A stretch of 64,000 nt of DNA from Zygnema cylindricum. Lineage: Eukaryota; Streptophyta; Zygnematophyceae; Zygnematales; Zygnemataceae. Shown here piece after piece: positions 1-17,095 of this stretch (its first letter is position 1; each line of letters starts with the position of its first letter). Made by a program: the position numbers and the translations under genes. The stretch covers positions 610,974-674,973 of the forward strand of contig JBBHKE010000159.1 in NCBI GenBank assembly GCA_037447655.1, read 5' to 3'. The notes under the pieces are model-generated. The model was given only the letters and a program-made list of their open reading frames with translations, searched no databases and had not been told where the DNA came from.

Positions 1-6265
<6,265 letters not shown>

Positions 6266-6640
6266 CTCTCGAAATGACATTCATTCTTAAGTTGAGAAGA
6301 TCACACTCAACATCTGTCTATATTGTTGGTACTTTTGTAATTTGATAGGAGTAAGCCTTACTTCTCATAACCTTCCAGTCTGTACAGGGGATATTTCTTC
6401 CACTTGGGCAATAATTTAGGAAAGGGAGAGAGGGGAATCCTTGAGTTTCAACATTTGAGGATTGTTAGTGGAGTTTGGGAAAACCGTGTCGACGAATAGA
6501 TTCTCGATTCAGTTCCAATCTATCATTTATGGATTAGTGGGTGCAAATTTTGAAGCATATGCTGCCTCGCTGACAGCTGTGTCCAATCCAATAATTTCAC
6601 CCTGGTAGAGGCTACGTTCATTTAATGTAAATAAAGAAAG
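6266..6640 (+). other. ATG9 3' UTR with candidate poly(A) signal
   Basis: Non-coding sequence after the ATG9 stop. An AATAAA hexamer occurs at about 6629-6634 and is the best candidate polyadenylation signal. The true end cannot be fixed without transcripts. Confidence 0.5.
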
Positions 6641-8796
6641 TAAATACCGTTTTTTATAGGCTCGCAAAACAAGGCCAAGGTATGACATTTGTAGAATAAA
6701 TAGAAGCAGCGGTTGCTCTGATGAGCATTATTTTTTTTGCTTGGCTTTGTTTGCTTTCTTAATAGGGTTTTTTTTTTTAATTTTGTATGTATTTTTCGCT
6801 TGTTTGATTGCTGTTCATGTGTTTGTTTTAGTGACATTGTCGGGCTTTTCGGACATTGAGCAGCCTTACTTGGCAATGTTTAATGTTGTGGAATGCTTGT
6901 GAAACTTGTTTTCTTAGAATATTTATGGTTACATTGGTGTGGAAGCAAAATAACATTATTTTAAATGTTTGGTTTTTGGGTTTCGGACCGGTGACGATTA
7001 AATGTGGGACCTATTTAATTGACTAAGGCTGTATGCCCATGAACTGTAACTTAGCAAAGTAACTTTGTTAGTAGTGAAGGTTTTTCGGTTTTCGACTATT
7101 TTTTATGTGTTCCAATGTCCGATAAAAAAAACTTTGCTTAATTCTGTTGTAAACGCTACTTAATTTTTGAAGATTCAATATTGTAGCATCAATTTTTTTG
7201 TGACATTGTAGATGTTTAGGCTTTTGTGACATTGTGATGTCATCCTTACTTGTGACGGCATTGACGTCACTTAACTTATACTCTACGCAATGGCTTCTCA
7301 ATTCTGTTTTTTGTTTTTTCTCACTCGAACTGTCACCAGACTATGCCTGAAAATAGCCAAAAAACTATTTTTTAGGGCCTGGTCATTTCATGCCAATTTT
7401 GTTGTGTTTGACGTGTCATATGTGAAGATTTTCTTTTCCAATAAACATGTGTTTAAACGTGTACGTTACAGTTTTAGTAAATTGATATTGTTACATCAAA
7501 CTTGGTGTTATTAACACTAACAACGATTATCGGTGTACACTAACAATGAAGGCAAGTTAAGGCATGAATTGGACGGCCAACAAAAAAAGTTTGCCACCCA
7601 AAAAGTAAATTAGTAAAGTGACCAGCCAGGAAAAGTTTGTCGGCACAGCCTTTAAATCCGTTCAACCAACTATAAACGTTTTGAAACAGTCGGGCCATCT
7701 ATTAACATAATATCGCGTTGAAAATAGGACAGTAACAAACATGAGTGTTGGAAATAATCACACACTTTTTAGAGTGGACTCCATTAGTGAAAAAGTAGGG
7801 TTATCTACTGGATAAGTTACGTTTTCGTACCATTCCGTACATTTTTTTTTTTTTTAATAAAACATGTTTACTAGAGATATGAGAAAGTCGCTTGCATCAA
7901 TGGACGGTAGAAATCGCTCAATCGAATAAGTTTGTTTGATCCAGCGAGGTGTGTGTCATCTCGATAATGTTGCAATGTCTGTGAGTTGAGAGCATCGAAT
8001 CCATTAGGCGGTGCCAATAATTTAACGACGTTTTTTGGTGGTAATGGTTTACGCAATCCTCCATTTGGTCATGCTACTTAATAGCCTCCCCACTCGTGAT
8101 TACTTTGGTTGACACCACGTAGGCTAGAGTTTATATGTTGAAAATTGTCCAAAATTATTCAAGCGCAAAATATGAATGTAGTATTTGTACGAGCAAGCGA
8201 AAATGAAAATTTGTAAAAGCAAAGTAGAATGTCATGTGTACGTCGTATATCATTGTACGGATTGTGTTGTAATGTTTACAACCCAAAATACGTTGAAGAG
8301 AGGTCAATGGATGACAAAAGGGGAACTTCAGAAAAATCCTCTGGTGAAGATTTTCTCTTCGCTTTTGGCAGATATGTGTGCAAACGTCAATATCGTCTAC
8401 AATATGGGAATGTGTATCCAAATAGTCTTAGATGTGTAAATTAGCGATAATTTTGTGGGAGGTAGGCCATAAATCCCAAAATAGAATTAATAACATTATT
8501 TATTTATTTACTCCAATAATCTCTTTACATTAAAGGTAATATTTAATCAACTGAATAGTGAGGCTGTTTACTGAAAGCCGTACGTTCTTGAAACCAACTC
8601 GTATTTTTTTTTTGTTACTAAACATGTTTACTAAAGATATACCAAATCTGCAATCTTATGAACGACAACTTTAACCTCTGATTTTTTGACATTTCACATC
8701 CGCAATGCAATCGCTCATTATCCAATTTTTGGCTAGTGTCATTAAAAACACTAGCCACAAACTGGACGTATACTATTGGTACACTTGAAAAAAAGC
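6641..8796. other. Intergenic, AT-rich, no gene recognised
   Basis: No ORF resembles a known protein and no splice-consistent series is seen. A short dispersed motif, poly(T) then an AAACATGTTTACTA core then AGATAT, occurs near 7850-7880 and again near 8610-8640. At 8731-8756 is a perfect 9-bp inverted repeat (GGCTAGTGT / ACACTAGCC, 8-base loop). Confidence 0.7.
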
Positions 8797-9062
8797 AGAT
8801 ATGATGTCGAGCGTGCTTGGGAAACAGAGGAGAAGGGCCCACCACCAGAAATAGAGTGCATTGGGGTCTTGGAAACCAGGAGGTTTAGGGGAGATGTCCG
8901 AGAAGGTGTGCATAGAAGACCTGCAATCCACCCCAAATGCTGATGCGGTTCCGGATGCATGACCATGCCCTTCTCTGTCCCTCTCTTCCCCAGGGATATG
9001 CATGGGTAATAATAAGGGAGCAAGTGAAAAGAGGAAAAAGTACCCCGTACCCCCCCAAATTT
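8797..9062. repeat. Direct repeat A, copy 1 (outside the left LTR)
   Basis: About 266 bases beginning near GTCGAGCGTGC and ending in a run of C then AAAT. It is clearly homologous, same orientation, to 10243-10503 on the other side of the left LTR. Probably a retrotransposon fragment; it has no gene. Confidence 0.8.
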
Positions 9063-10242
9063 TGTGATGATCCACCGGAAGCCCACTAAATGCTACACTC
9101 CTAAATACTATCCCAAGGATGGAAAGGGAATGTTGGTCATCTAATGCGGCCCACAAGAACTCCGGACAGAAACCAAGGACGACCACAACAATGCGCAAAT
9201 AACTCCCACGCATAAATATATAAACAATAAATATCGGCTCTTTAGATTAAACAATATCACCTTGCCCCAGAAAATAGAAATAAAGATAGAAATCAATGAA
9301 AATGGTGAAGCAAGCTCACATACCCCGGAGTGCAACGAAAACAAAGCTTAGAAGAAGAAACCTCTCCAAATTGCCCCGAAGACTGATATGATTCTCCCTC
9401 AACCCTCGGTTCCGCTGTACGGATCCGACCAGACCTTCTAAGTTTCAAATAGCGAAAGTCGAAACCGCCCAAAGAGAGGATAGTGCCAACCACCCACTCG
9501 AGCTACGATTTCCACAAAAGACAATCCAAAACAAAGATGGCAATAGAGTCCACGACACAATGCAACATTTCTCAAAAAAAAATGATTGAATTCTCTGGGG
9601 GTTTTCTCAAGAGACAGTACTGAAAAAGCAACCTGTCTCCTTCGGCCCTAAGTGCCTTATACCAGCAAAGTTTGTCCTACTGCAAGTGCCAAAGTCAAAG
9701 CATTATCGTACGAACATAAGACAAAACAGGCTTTACTATTCTTAGGGCAAAAAGTTAGGCGACTAGCTCCGGGTGGATTTGAAGCCAAATGTCCTCTTAT
9801 GATACACTCATGAGCCACAAAGTCCTGAATTGACGTGAAACGCCTAACTTTGACCCAAAGTAATAAATGCTCTGCCCGTCTGGTGGACCTGAACTAACAT
9901 CCTACTGACACCCAACAACAAAATCTCATCCTACTGACACCCAACAACAAAATCTACAGGTCTATCCCAAAAGTTACGTGGCGTTCCATAATGTACCCCC
10001 TCCAGGGACAGGTGGAAACTGGTCGTATGTAACAGAATCGAAATCTTTGATGCGAAATAAATCCGTCGTCCGACCTCCGTTATGCGCGAAATAAAGTGCG
10101 TTCCGCTCAATTTGGTAAATTGAAGGATTTTGTCCAACGGGGTGCACTCACTCATCCATACTTTGAGGACCGTACCGGTTTAAAAGGGTTCGGAAATCCT
10201 TGGTGATATAAAGGTGTGCCGGAAACGCACACGAGCCTGATA
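9063..10242 (-). repeat. Left LTR of the outer retrotransposon (3' LTR in element sense)
   Basis: About 1180 bases matching 28081-29267 along their whole length, with many substitutions and small indels. In element sense it ends in CACA; its outer start is altered (TATCAGG against TGTCAGG in the other LTR). It contains a private tandem duplication of about 28 bases near 9899-9957 (CATCCTACTGACACCCAACA unit) that is single in the other LTR, so this arose after insertion. Confidence 0.85.
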
Positions 10243-10503
10243 GCTGTCGAGCGTGCCTGGGAAACATAAGAGAAGGGCCCACCGCCATAAGTAGAGTACA
10301 TTGAGGTCTTGGTAACCAAGAGGTTTAGGGGAGATGTCTGAGAAGGTGTGCATAGAAGACCTTCAATCCACCCCAAATGCTAATGCGGTTCCGGATGCGT
10401 GACCATACCCTTCTCTGTCCCTCTGTTTCCCGAGGATATGCATGGGTAATAATAAGGGAACGAGTGAAAAGAGGAAAAAGTACCCAGTACCCCCCGAAAT
10501 TCC
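10243..10503. repeat. Direct repeat A, copy 2 (inside the left LTR)
   Basis: Homologous to 8797-9062 in the same orientation, so the left LTR is sandwiched between two copies of the same about 260-base segment. This may be a second, truncated LTR-like unit or a recombination product. Confidence 0.8.
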
Positions 10504-10514
10504 CCCTCGCTCTT

Positions 10515-10603
10515 AGTCCCGTGTGACTGAGAGGTTAAGACAAATTTGTCGTCGAAATTGTAGTCCCCACATAACTACGAATTTGCGGTTAGAGAGCGGG
10601 ACT
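10515..10603 (+). other. Class II tRNA-like sequence, degenerate
   Basis: 89 bases that fold like a long-variable-arm (Ser/Leu class) tRNA. A perfect 7-bp acceptor stem (AGTCCCG with CGGGACT), an A-box-like TGACTGAGAGG, a 5-bp anticodon-type stem (AATTT/AAATT) with a 7-base loop, and a 5-bp variable arm (GTAGT/ACTAC). The T arm and B box are not canonical, so it is probably a tRNA-derived relic, not a working gene. It lies where the PHD-like reading frame of the opposite strand breaks off. Confidence 0.35.
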
Positions 10604-11225
10604 CCCAAATCGGCGGCAGGCAGAATTCATGCCACCGTTGATGACAGCGATCACACATTGACAAGAAGCCGTGCAAAGAAGACACATTGCAGGCACATGA
10701 ACAGAAGGGTGGATCTACAAAGTAAGTGAGGTGGAAAGTGGGTTCGTCCTCTAGCCATTGTAGATGGCAAGGAGCCACATTGATCTGGTTCTCTTTAATT
10801 TTGCGGCCTTCCTTTCCTTCCAAGTTCAAAACCCCTTTGTTAGAGACCTCCACTGCTTTTAGAATCACCCGTCCTGCCGAAATGTCCAAAGTGTCCTTCT
10901 ACTGTTGCATGCGATACACGAAATCCCCAGGCATGAATCGCCGTTGCCGAGGGACATAATTGCCGCTCCTGCGTTGGGAATACCAAAGCTGATCCATGTG
11001 CTGAGCAGCTTGTTAATTGCCCATAACCAGAGGCATTTCCCGGTGAAATACCTTGGCCCTGTCGGCAATCAGCTTGCTTCTCCACAGTCCCCCGGTTGTC
11101 CATCTCCGGAAGTATAACCCAACTCCAGGAAGGATGGGATGTCGGCCGAAGAGAATGAAGTAAGGGCTATAGGAATGGAGGGAGGACTGCCTACTGAATC
11201 TGTATCCCATTGCAATCCAATGCAC
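10575..11225 (-). pseudogene. Integrase C-terminal part with PHD-finger-like module
   Basis: Minus-strand continuation of the outer element's polyprotein after the integrase core, broken by stops. It contains the beta-rich tail of Ty3 integrases (GDFVYR near 10930, then a VLNLEGKEGRKIKENQ segment and VAPCHLQ). Then comes a Cys-rich block at about 10705-10612: CSCACN, a nine-residue spacer, then CDRCHQRWHEFCLPP. The spacing Cx2Cx4Hx2C, with Trp before His and Leu-Pro-Pro after the last Cys, is typical of the central part of PHD fingers. The final Cys pair is absent because the frame ends in the tRNA-like segment. PHD fingers usually read histone H3 tails; here this would suit targeting of integration (inference). 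Confidence 0.7.
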
Positions 11226-11408
11226 CCGTTTGTCCCATTCCCCTAAATCCTCTTCACTGCATATTTTCGTCGTTCAGCCGAAGAGAATGAAGTAAGGGCT
11301 ATAGGAATGGAGGGAGGCCTGCCTACTGAATATGTATCCCATGGCAATCGAAGGCACCCGTTTATCCCATTGCCCTAAATCCTCTTCCACTGCATATTTC
11401 CGTAGTGA
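11145..11408. repeat. Tandem duplication, about 132-base unit, in the integrase tail
   Basis: Two adjacent copies beginning GCCGAAGAGAATGAAGTAAG at 11145 and 11277. The duplication lies within the decayed integrase region and must post-date loss of function of this copy. Confidence 0.9.
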
Positions 11409-11413
11409 CCGCT

Positions 11414-11968
11414 TCACTGTTTGTACGCACCTTTCACCAAACCGTCGGCTTGGGGGTGGTCTAGACTGGTCAACCGGTGGTCAATGAGGCACTTCTCCAA
11501 AAGGTTAGAAATTTCTCTGGCAAACTCGGACCGCTGATCAGTCAGAACTTCGGCCGGTGCTCCAAATTGGGACAGCACCCTCAACAAGAAGTCGTCCGCG
11601 ATTGCTTTCGATTCCTTCCAAAGGAGAACCACTAGTTCGATCCATTTGGAGAAGTGTTCAATCATTACCAATACAAAACAGTTTCCCCTTCGGCTAGTGG
11701 TAAGTGGTCCCAATAGATCTAATGACTATCTGTAAAACATCCCCTGGATGTGGAGGGAGTGAAGTTCAGTTCCACCCTTTTTGTCAAAAGCAGTTTTCAC
11801 CCGGTCACAAGAAAGACACGTCTGTACCACACGATTAACCTGGGCCCGCAACCCATGCCACCAATACAACCCTGTGACCAGTGAGGTGGGCCGTTTCTGT
11901 CCGAAATGCTCGCATTGCTGGTGAAGATGAACAATGAGGGTTTCACGATCTGCCAGACGAGGAACCAC
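11414..11968 (-). pseudogene. Integrase of the outer retrotransposon
   Basis: Two minus-strand ORFs separated by one stop near 11725. The first holds the zinc-binding HHCC region (HLHQQCEH then TCLSCDR). The second holds the catalytic core: LDLLGPL with the first Asp just beside the stop, LTDQRSEF with the second Asp, then LDHPQADGLVKG where the catalytic Glu expected after the Gly-Leu-Val is Lys. Together with the stop this copy cannot be active. The family is clear from the HPQADG block, typical of Ty3 integrases. Confidence 0.85.
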
Positions 11969-12370
11969 TTTCTTCGTACCATCGGCCCATTTTTAGAGAA
12001 GAATGCCTCGGTCCCATTCATACGCCGCCATCTAGGAATGAACCCGGCACAAGTGAATTCCGACCAGGTGGTGAAGAGGGGAACCTTTCTCGATAGACCT
12101 AAGGGAATCGTGGTCATTCCAAATATCCTTGCGGCAGGCTCCAAAGGGAGCCTGCCCCTCCACGTCTGCAGCAAAAGTTGACAGTTCCTTTTCAGCTCGA
12201 GCGTGCCAAATAAAGGCAAAGGAAGCCTTGATAAGTCCCAGGCTGAGCTCGGGGTCTTCATCGTGGCGCGCCCTTCTAGAGTCCCTGGTGGAAGGGTCTG
12301 GATTTCTGTTGAGTTTGTCTGCATTCCCATGGATCTCCAGGTCTCGGTGGATAATGCTGAAGTCGTATTC

Positions 12371-12721
12371 CTACAAGATGAGAACCCATCTGGCCAGCTT
12401 GCCGGTCAACTTACAGTTCTCCATTATCCATTTGAGGGGCTGGTGATCCGTAATAAAGGTGAAGTGTACTCCATAGAGGTAAGGTCTGAAATGCTCGATG
12501 GCCCATACCGCCGCAAGTAATTCTTCATGGTAACTGCTGTAATTCCCCTCGGCGCTGTTGTTACTCCGGCTTGCGTAGGTCACTACGTAGTTAGCCCCTA
12601 CATTGTCCAATTGAGCCAAAATTGCTCCCAATCCGAACCTGCTCCAATCAGTATAAAGGGAGAAAGGCCGCTGGTGATCTGGCATCCGAAGCACAAGATG
12701 CTGCTTCAGGGAATCTTTCAA
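12371..12721 (-). pseudogene. RNase H domain of the outer retrotransposon
   Basis: ORF with the Ty3 RNase H signatures LYTDWSRFGLGAIL (normally TDAS), YASRSNNSAEGNYSSYHEE, ELLAAVWAIEHFRPYLYG, and TDHQPLKWIM. It lies directly downstream of RT in element sense and is out of frame with it. Confidence 0.85.
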
Positions 12722-12881
12722 GAATTGAAAAGCAGTCTACTGTTCTTCCGCCCACTGCCACTCCTGGTCCTTTTGCAATAATTAGTTCAATGGCTGGGCG
12801 TGGCTATTGAATTCGGGAATAAACCTCCGAAATTAGTTGGCTAGTCCCACGAAAGTGGGAAGGGCTTAAATATCTTGCGGG

Positions 12882-12985
12882 GGTGGAAGGCCGTCAAGCG
12901 CTGCACCTTAACTATGTGGGGACCCACTGCGGAGGTGGAAGGGCGTCAAGGGCTGCACCTTAACCATGTGGGGACCCATTATCTT
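12882..12985. repeat. Tandem duplication, about 52-base unit, at the RT/RNase H junction
   Basis: The block starting GGTGGAAGG and running through GTCAAG, CTGCACCTTAA and ATGTGGGGACC occurs twice in a row. A local decay event in the outer element. Confidence 0.85.
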
Positions 12986-14041
12986 AGGAGTCACCTCATG
13001 ACCTTGATAAATGATTTTCTGCACCCCAAAAATGCCTTTCCCCGGGTGACACTTCAAGCCCGCTGCTAAGAGAGCCCGTAAAACGATCTGTATATGCTTT
13101 GAGTGTTCCTCGAATGTCTTGAAGAAAATAATCACATCGTCGATGTAACACCGTGCGCAATCGATTCCCCGGAGGGCCTCGTCCATGGCCCGTTGAAATT
13201 TGGCATGTGCATTTTTAAGACCAAATGGCATGTACAACCATTCATACAACCTGGATCCGGCCAAAAAAGCGGTCCACTCTCGGTGCTTCGGTTCCATTCC
13301 AATCTGGTGGAACCCATTCTTCATATCCAACGTAGATTAAATGTTGGCCCGAGCAAAAGAAATAAAGATCTCTTCCGGGGTTGGCATGGGATAACGGTAG
13401 GAGACAGTTGCATCGTTGAGCATCCGATAGTTTCCACACATCCGAAAATCTACCGTTTTCTCAGATGAGTCTTTCTTTGGAGGGAGCTCTGTTGGAGAGC
13501 CAAACCCATGTAACCCTGTACTTTCGTGCACCAGCCCCACGTCCACCAAAGTCTGCACCTTTGCGGTGATAAACTCCTTCTCTTTGAAGCTGAGAGGGTA
13601 TTGTTTCTTCAAAACAGTTGCCGTCTCGTCGGTCAGGTCAATGCGAAAAGGGGTTCCCTTATAGATCTCTACATCTGTGTTAGACCAAGAGAACACATGC
13701 TTGTTCTCCTCTAACAGCTTGGAGAGCCGCGCCTTTTGTTGTGGGTCTAGCTGTTCCCCTAAAGTCCAGTCTATCTTCCTGGGTTCAACTATCGCCAAGG
13801 CTTCCGGTGGTCGACACCAAAGTGAGATGTGGAATTCCAGTTCTACCTGTGGATCTGTCCCTTGCTCAGCTGCTAAAACGCTACTACAGACAACTTCCCC
13901 TAAGCTGCCCTGTTCTGAGCCACCGCTCCCCCCCACAGAGAAAACTCCTGGATTCAGTGTTCTCTTTGAATGTAATATGCTGATTTTTTCCCTTCTTGCC
14001 TCTCTCCCCCTCAAGCTGTGACTTACTTGCATAGCCAACAA
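12908..14041 (-). pseudogene. Reverse transcriptase of the outer retrotransposon
   Basis: Two ORFs (14041-13337 and 13330-12908) split by a stop at about 13337. They contain the RT blocks LPPKKDSSEKTVDFRM, RMCGNYRMLND, LDMKNGFHQIGM, MPFGLKNAHAKFQRAMDEAL and the catalytic YIDD box (bases 13136-13147), with VIIFFKTFEEH after it. Upstream, IDLTDETATVLKKQYPLSF is the usual lead-in to Ty3 RT. Catalytic Asp pair intact; the reading frame is not. Confidence 0.9.
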
Positions 14042-14079
14042 CTGTGGAGCTTGAAGGTATGTTGCCCGTGACTATGAAG

Positions 14080-15065
14080 ACTAGAGGCTAGAGAATGCCA
14101 GAGAATGTTGCAGCACCCATGAAATTGCATTCAAATCGATACTTTGCCTGATTAAGATGCACCTATATGGGCCGAGACCCCTGGTGATGCTGTGGTTGCC
14201 AGTCGAAATCCCATTGTTTGTTCCTGTTCCTCAATACGTGGTGCCGTCCAAGTAGCGGTCGTTTAGTCAAAGATCATTCATGGTGCACATTTCCGGTAAG
14301 CGTGGGTGTTAGGGAAAGATACCAGGGTTGGTAGGGCCTTTCGTGGATTCCCAGGTTTATTACAACCGAAAAAGGGTGTTCGATCGGCTGTGGCCATTCG
14401 CCCTGGTCCGAGAATTTGTTGAACTGTGATGTTGGGATCCGGAACTTGTATTTTCAAAAGTTGTTGGAGGACGGGAAGTGTAGCCAAGTTGGTCCAATAA
14501 GCCCGAACTCGGTGGGCTTTGGATCCGACATGAGCTGCATCAAACACTATGGGAGTCCTTAGAACCTTGGTCACTTTGTTCATGCTGTTGACTCCCTGTT
14601 TCCTTTTATCATTTGTGGGGTGAACATTTTCCAAGACGTACCCCACTGGTGTGTCTTGGCGTTCTTGTAACCCTGTTATTAGTCGTGTCATTTGAAAAAA
14701 ATGTTTTGCTACGGACATTCGGTGTCCTCTGCTTTGTCCCGCTAACGAATACCCCTAGCAAGGCCATCCAGCGATTACTTAGTCTACCCTTCCAAGCTTC
14801 TCCAAATGTAAATTTGTGATGTTGTCTACATTTTGTGGAAGCGTACAGTAAGAGTTAGAAATGGCGGGCACTGGGAGTTACTGTGGATAAAGTTCGTGTA
14901 GCTGTTCCAGTCGATACTCACTGACTGCACGGGCGTCCGGGTCAATCTCGACTGCCGAGTACGTTTCTACTGGGTATAATGCCAGAAATTAGCGAGAGAA
15001 TCCGGAGTCAGGACGGCTTCTAGGTCGGAACTAATGTCGAAAAATAACGAGATAATCCGGAGTCT
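14080..15065 (-). pseudogene. Cytosine-5 DNA methyltransferase domain in the retrotransposon polyprotein
   Basis: Transfers methyl from SAM to cytosine C5 in DNA. Conserved motifs appear in the right order on the minus strand: I, ISLFFDISSDLEAVL (about 15060-15010, one frame off the rest); II, YSAVEIDPDARAV (14961-14926); IV, VIAGWPC with the catalytic Cys codon at 14760-14758, followed by a TAG where Gln is expected and then GYSLAG; VI, LENVHP (ENV at 14631-14623); VIII, AHRVRAYWTNL (14520-14485); IX, RIEEQEQTMGFR (about 14237-14203); X, QSIDLNAISW (about 14145-14115, shifted frame). The segment sits between protease and RT, where Ty3 elements normally have no such domain. At least five in-frame stops and two frameshifts make this copy dead. 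Charophyte and dinoflagellate retrotransposons with captured methyltransferases have been described, which fits the position and the host. Confidence 0.88.
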
Positions 15066-15565
15066 TGAGGGCGGGATCTCCAATGACACCAATTGTAGGT
15101 TGAATTCCTTCCTAGGTTAGGAACAGTTGGGAAATCGGGCCGGATGAACCTTGTTGTCCCAGATGATATGGCGGCAAAGCTCATGTCCACTCCCCGCCGA
15201 AGGGTGGCCATTTGTACCAATCTGCTTTGATACTCTCTTTCCCACCGCTTGGAAATGGGGAATTGCTAGATGGAATTCCCGATATCGGTGGAATCTTTGA
15301 ACAACTCTAAAGGTGTGGATGCAGAGTACACCGGATAGCATCTAGCCACAAAAACAGTCGTTTTCCCTGGGTTCTATAAATCCAAGGGGACCACCACTTT
15401 GGTGCCCTCGGGATCTTCCGGGTCTGAAATTGTAACTTGTTCTTTCTAGATGCTCAACTCCATGTTCAACCTTGTCCACGTAGCCATACCCAACAGAATT
15501 TCAAATTGCTTACCTTCCACCACGAGGAATGGGAGTTAAAGGAAGAGGGGTTAAATTTGTACGTG

Positions 15566-16237
15566 TTAACCTGCGTCATCTGGGAATTTAGTTTCCATAG
15601 CTTTAATGATGCCATATACTGGTTGGCTCCCACAGCTGACCGTACTCAGGCATATTTCACTGGGACTGATTTTTGGCTTGATTTCCTCGAGCATTTTCTG
15701 TAATGTTGAGGTGGTTATGACGTTAGGGAGGGCTCGGGTATCCACCACTGTATCTAGATACCCGCTCTATTCTTTAATTTTAAAATTACCTGTCCTGTTA
15801 AGAATAAGCGCCACCGACAAGGCATTATAATCTCTATTCGCAATAGAAGTTTTCGGTTCTGCCGACATGAAGAATATCTTAGGTGGTTCAGCCAACGGAA
15901 CCGTTTCCCTCTGGGTGTGAATCTGTTCCCCTATTGCTTGAATGAGAATCTCTTTGGGCAAATTGTAGGAGGAAGCTAGCGTTTTGGCGTAGGTAAAGGC
16001 GTAGGGCATCTGGTGTCGTACTAACTTAAATGCCGGTTTGGAAGGAGAAGGGTAAGTTTTGGGCGATGAAATGGGTGAGTCCTCGTCTGCCAATTTCTCA
16101 TGTTTTCCCCCCCTTGCTTTCTTCATCTTTTGCGTCAGATTTCCCTGTTGGATGTGTAATTGGTGGATCTGTTGTTGGTCTTTTAGACAAGTATCAGTCG
16201 AACCATTCCTGACCTGTTTCAATGGTTGAAACATCAT
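15566..16237 (-). pseudogene. Protease region of the outer retrotransposon
   Basis: A 156-residue ORF (16237-15767) runs into a second (15748-15566) across a stop. At the junction lies a retropepsin-type core, VVDTRALPNVI, where the active-site triad expected as Asp-Thr-Gly reads Asp-Thr-Arg. Then a hydrophobic/polar stretch TTSTLQKMLEEI. The upstream ORF is Lys/Pro/Gln-rich linker. The Gly to Arg change would be expected to abolish activity. Confidence 0.7.
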
Positions 16238-16339
16238 TTTCTGGCTGGGGTTTCTTCTAAACCTAGAAACCGGGAGGAAGTTTCTTTAGAGCCGGAGGAG
16301 GCGGATGGGTCGGTTTTAGGCCCAGCCCAATGTCACTAT

Positions 16340-16750
16340 TCAGCAAGACAGCTCGCGGTGTGAAGGATAAAAACCGGTGGCTTTGCAGCTGTGGTCCTTT
16401 AGTTCCATCGACTGTTTGTCCTTTCTCTGTGAAGACGTGGTAGAGCGGAGTTGCCTGCGATTGTCCCTCATTTCAACGTTCCAGGTTCCAGACAGAAATG
16501 TCTGAGCATGATGAGCCTTTGGAGGCTCCATGTCCCAACCCATGAGGTCATCATCATCTCCACCCACATAGGTCTGCTGTTCCAGTTCCACTAGTTTTTG
16601 TAGCACTTCTTGTTTTTGTTTATGCAGTTTGTGAGCGTGCGTTAGAGGTGGAGGTGTGCATGCCTTTGATCCCAAGCAGAGAGCGGCCAATTTTGCTGCC
16701 ATGGCGGCCAATTGAGTGCTTAGATGCTGAATGATGTCTTCCGGTGTCAT
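16340..16750 (-). pseudogene. Gag/linker ORF of the outer retrotransposon
   Basis: 136 residues with a predicted helical start (IIQHLSTQLAAMAAKLAAL), then HKQKQEVLQKLVELEQQ coiled-coil-like sequence and an acidic GGDDDDLMGWD stretch. It lies upstream of protease and downstream of the nested element. No specific family recognised; placed in gag-pol by context. Confidence 0.5.
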
Positions 16751-17095
16751 GTTAGTTGGTCATGGTTCATCTGGAGAACGACGTTCCCAAGGATACAAAA
16801 GTTGCAATGGCAGAGGATTATGCAATTCTGTGTCCTCCATTGGACCACAGAATACAGGAAGCCTCTAGATAGTATTTAACTAACCCACTTTAAGCCACAA
16901 CCACTGCTGCCCAAGAAGGCAAACTGACAATTTGACTGCACCCCTCAGTGGTTTACTTCCCTCTTAACTAATTAGAGATCTGAGCATTATCAAATTTAGG
17001 AGGTCTGACTTGTCTTAACTGGGATTGAGAAATTTTAGGGGTTTCGGAGCGGGGAGTAGGTTTTATAAGTTTCTTTTGTGATCGGCGTGCGGTCT

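Noticed and set aside
14278-14718. Reading the methyltransferase ORF as a stand-alone host gene
   Set aside because: It continues in frame upstream through stops into motifs II and IV and is bracketed by retroviral protease and RT on the same strand, so it belongs to the element.
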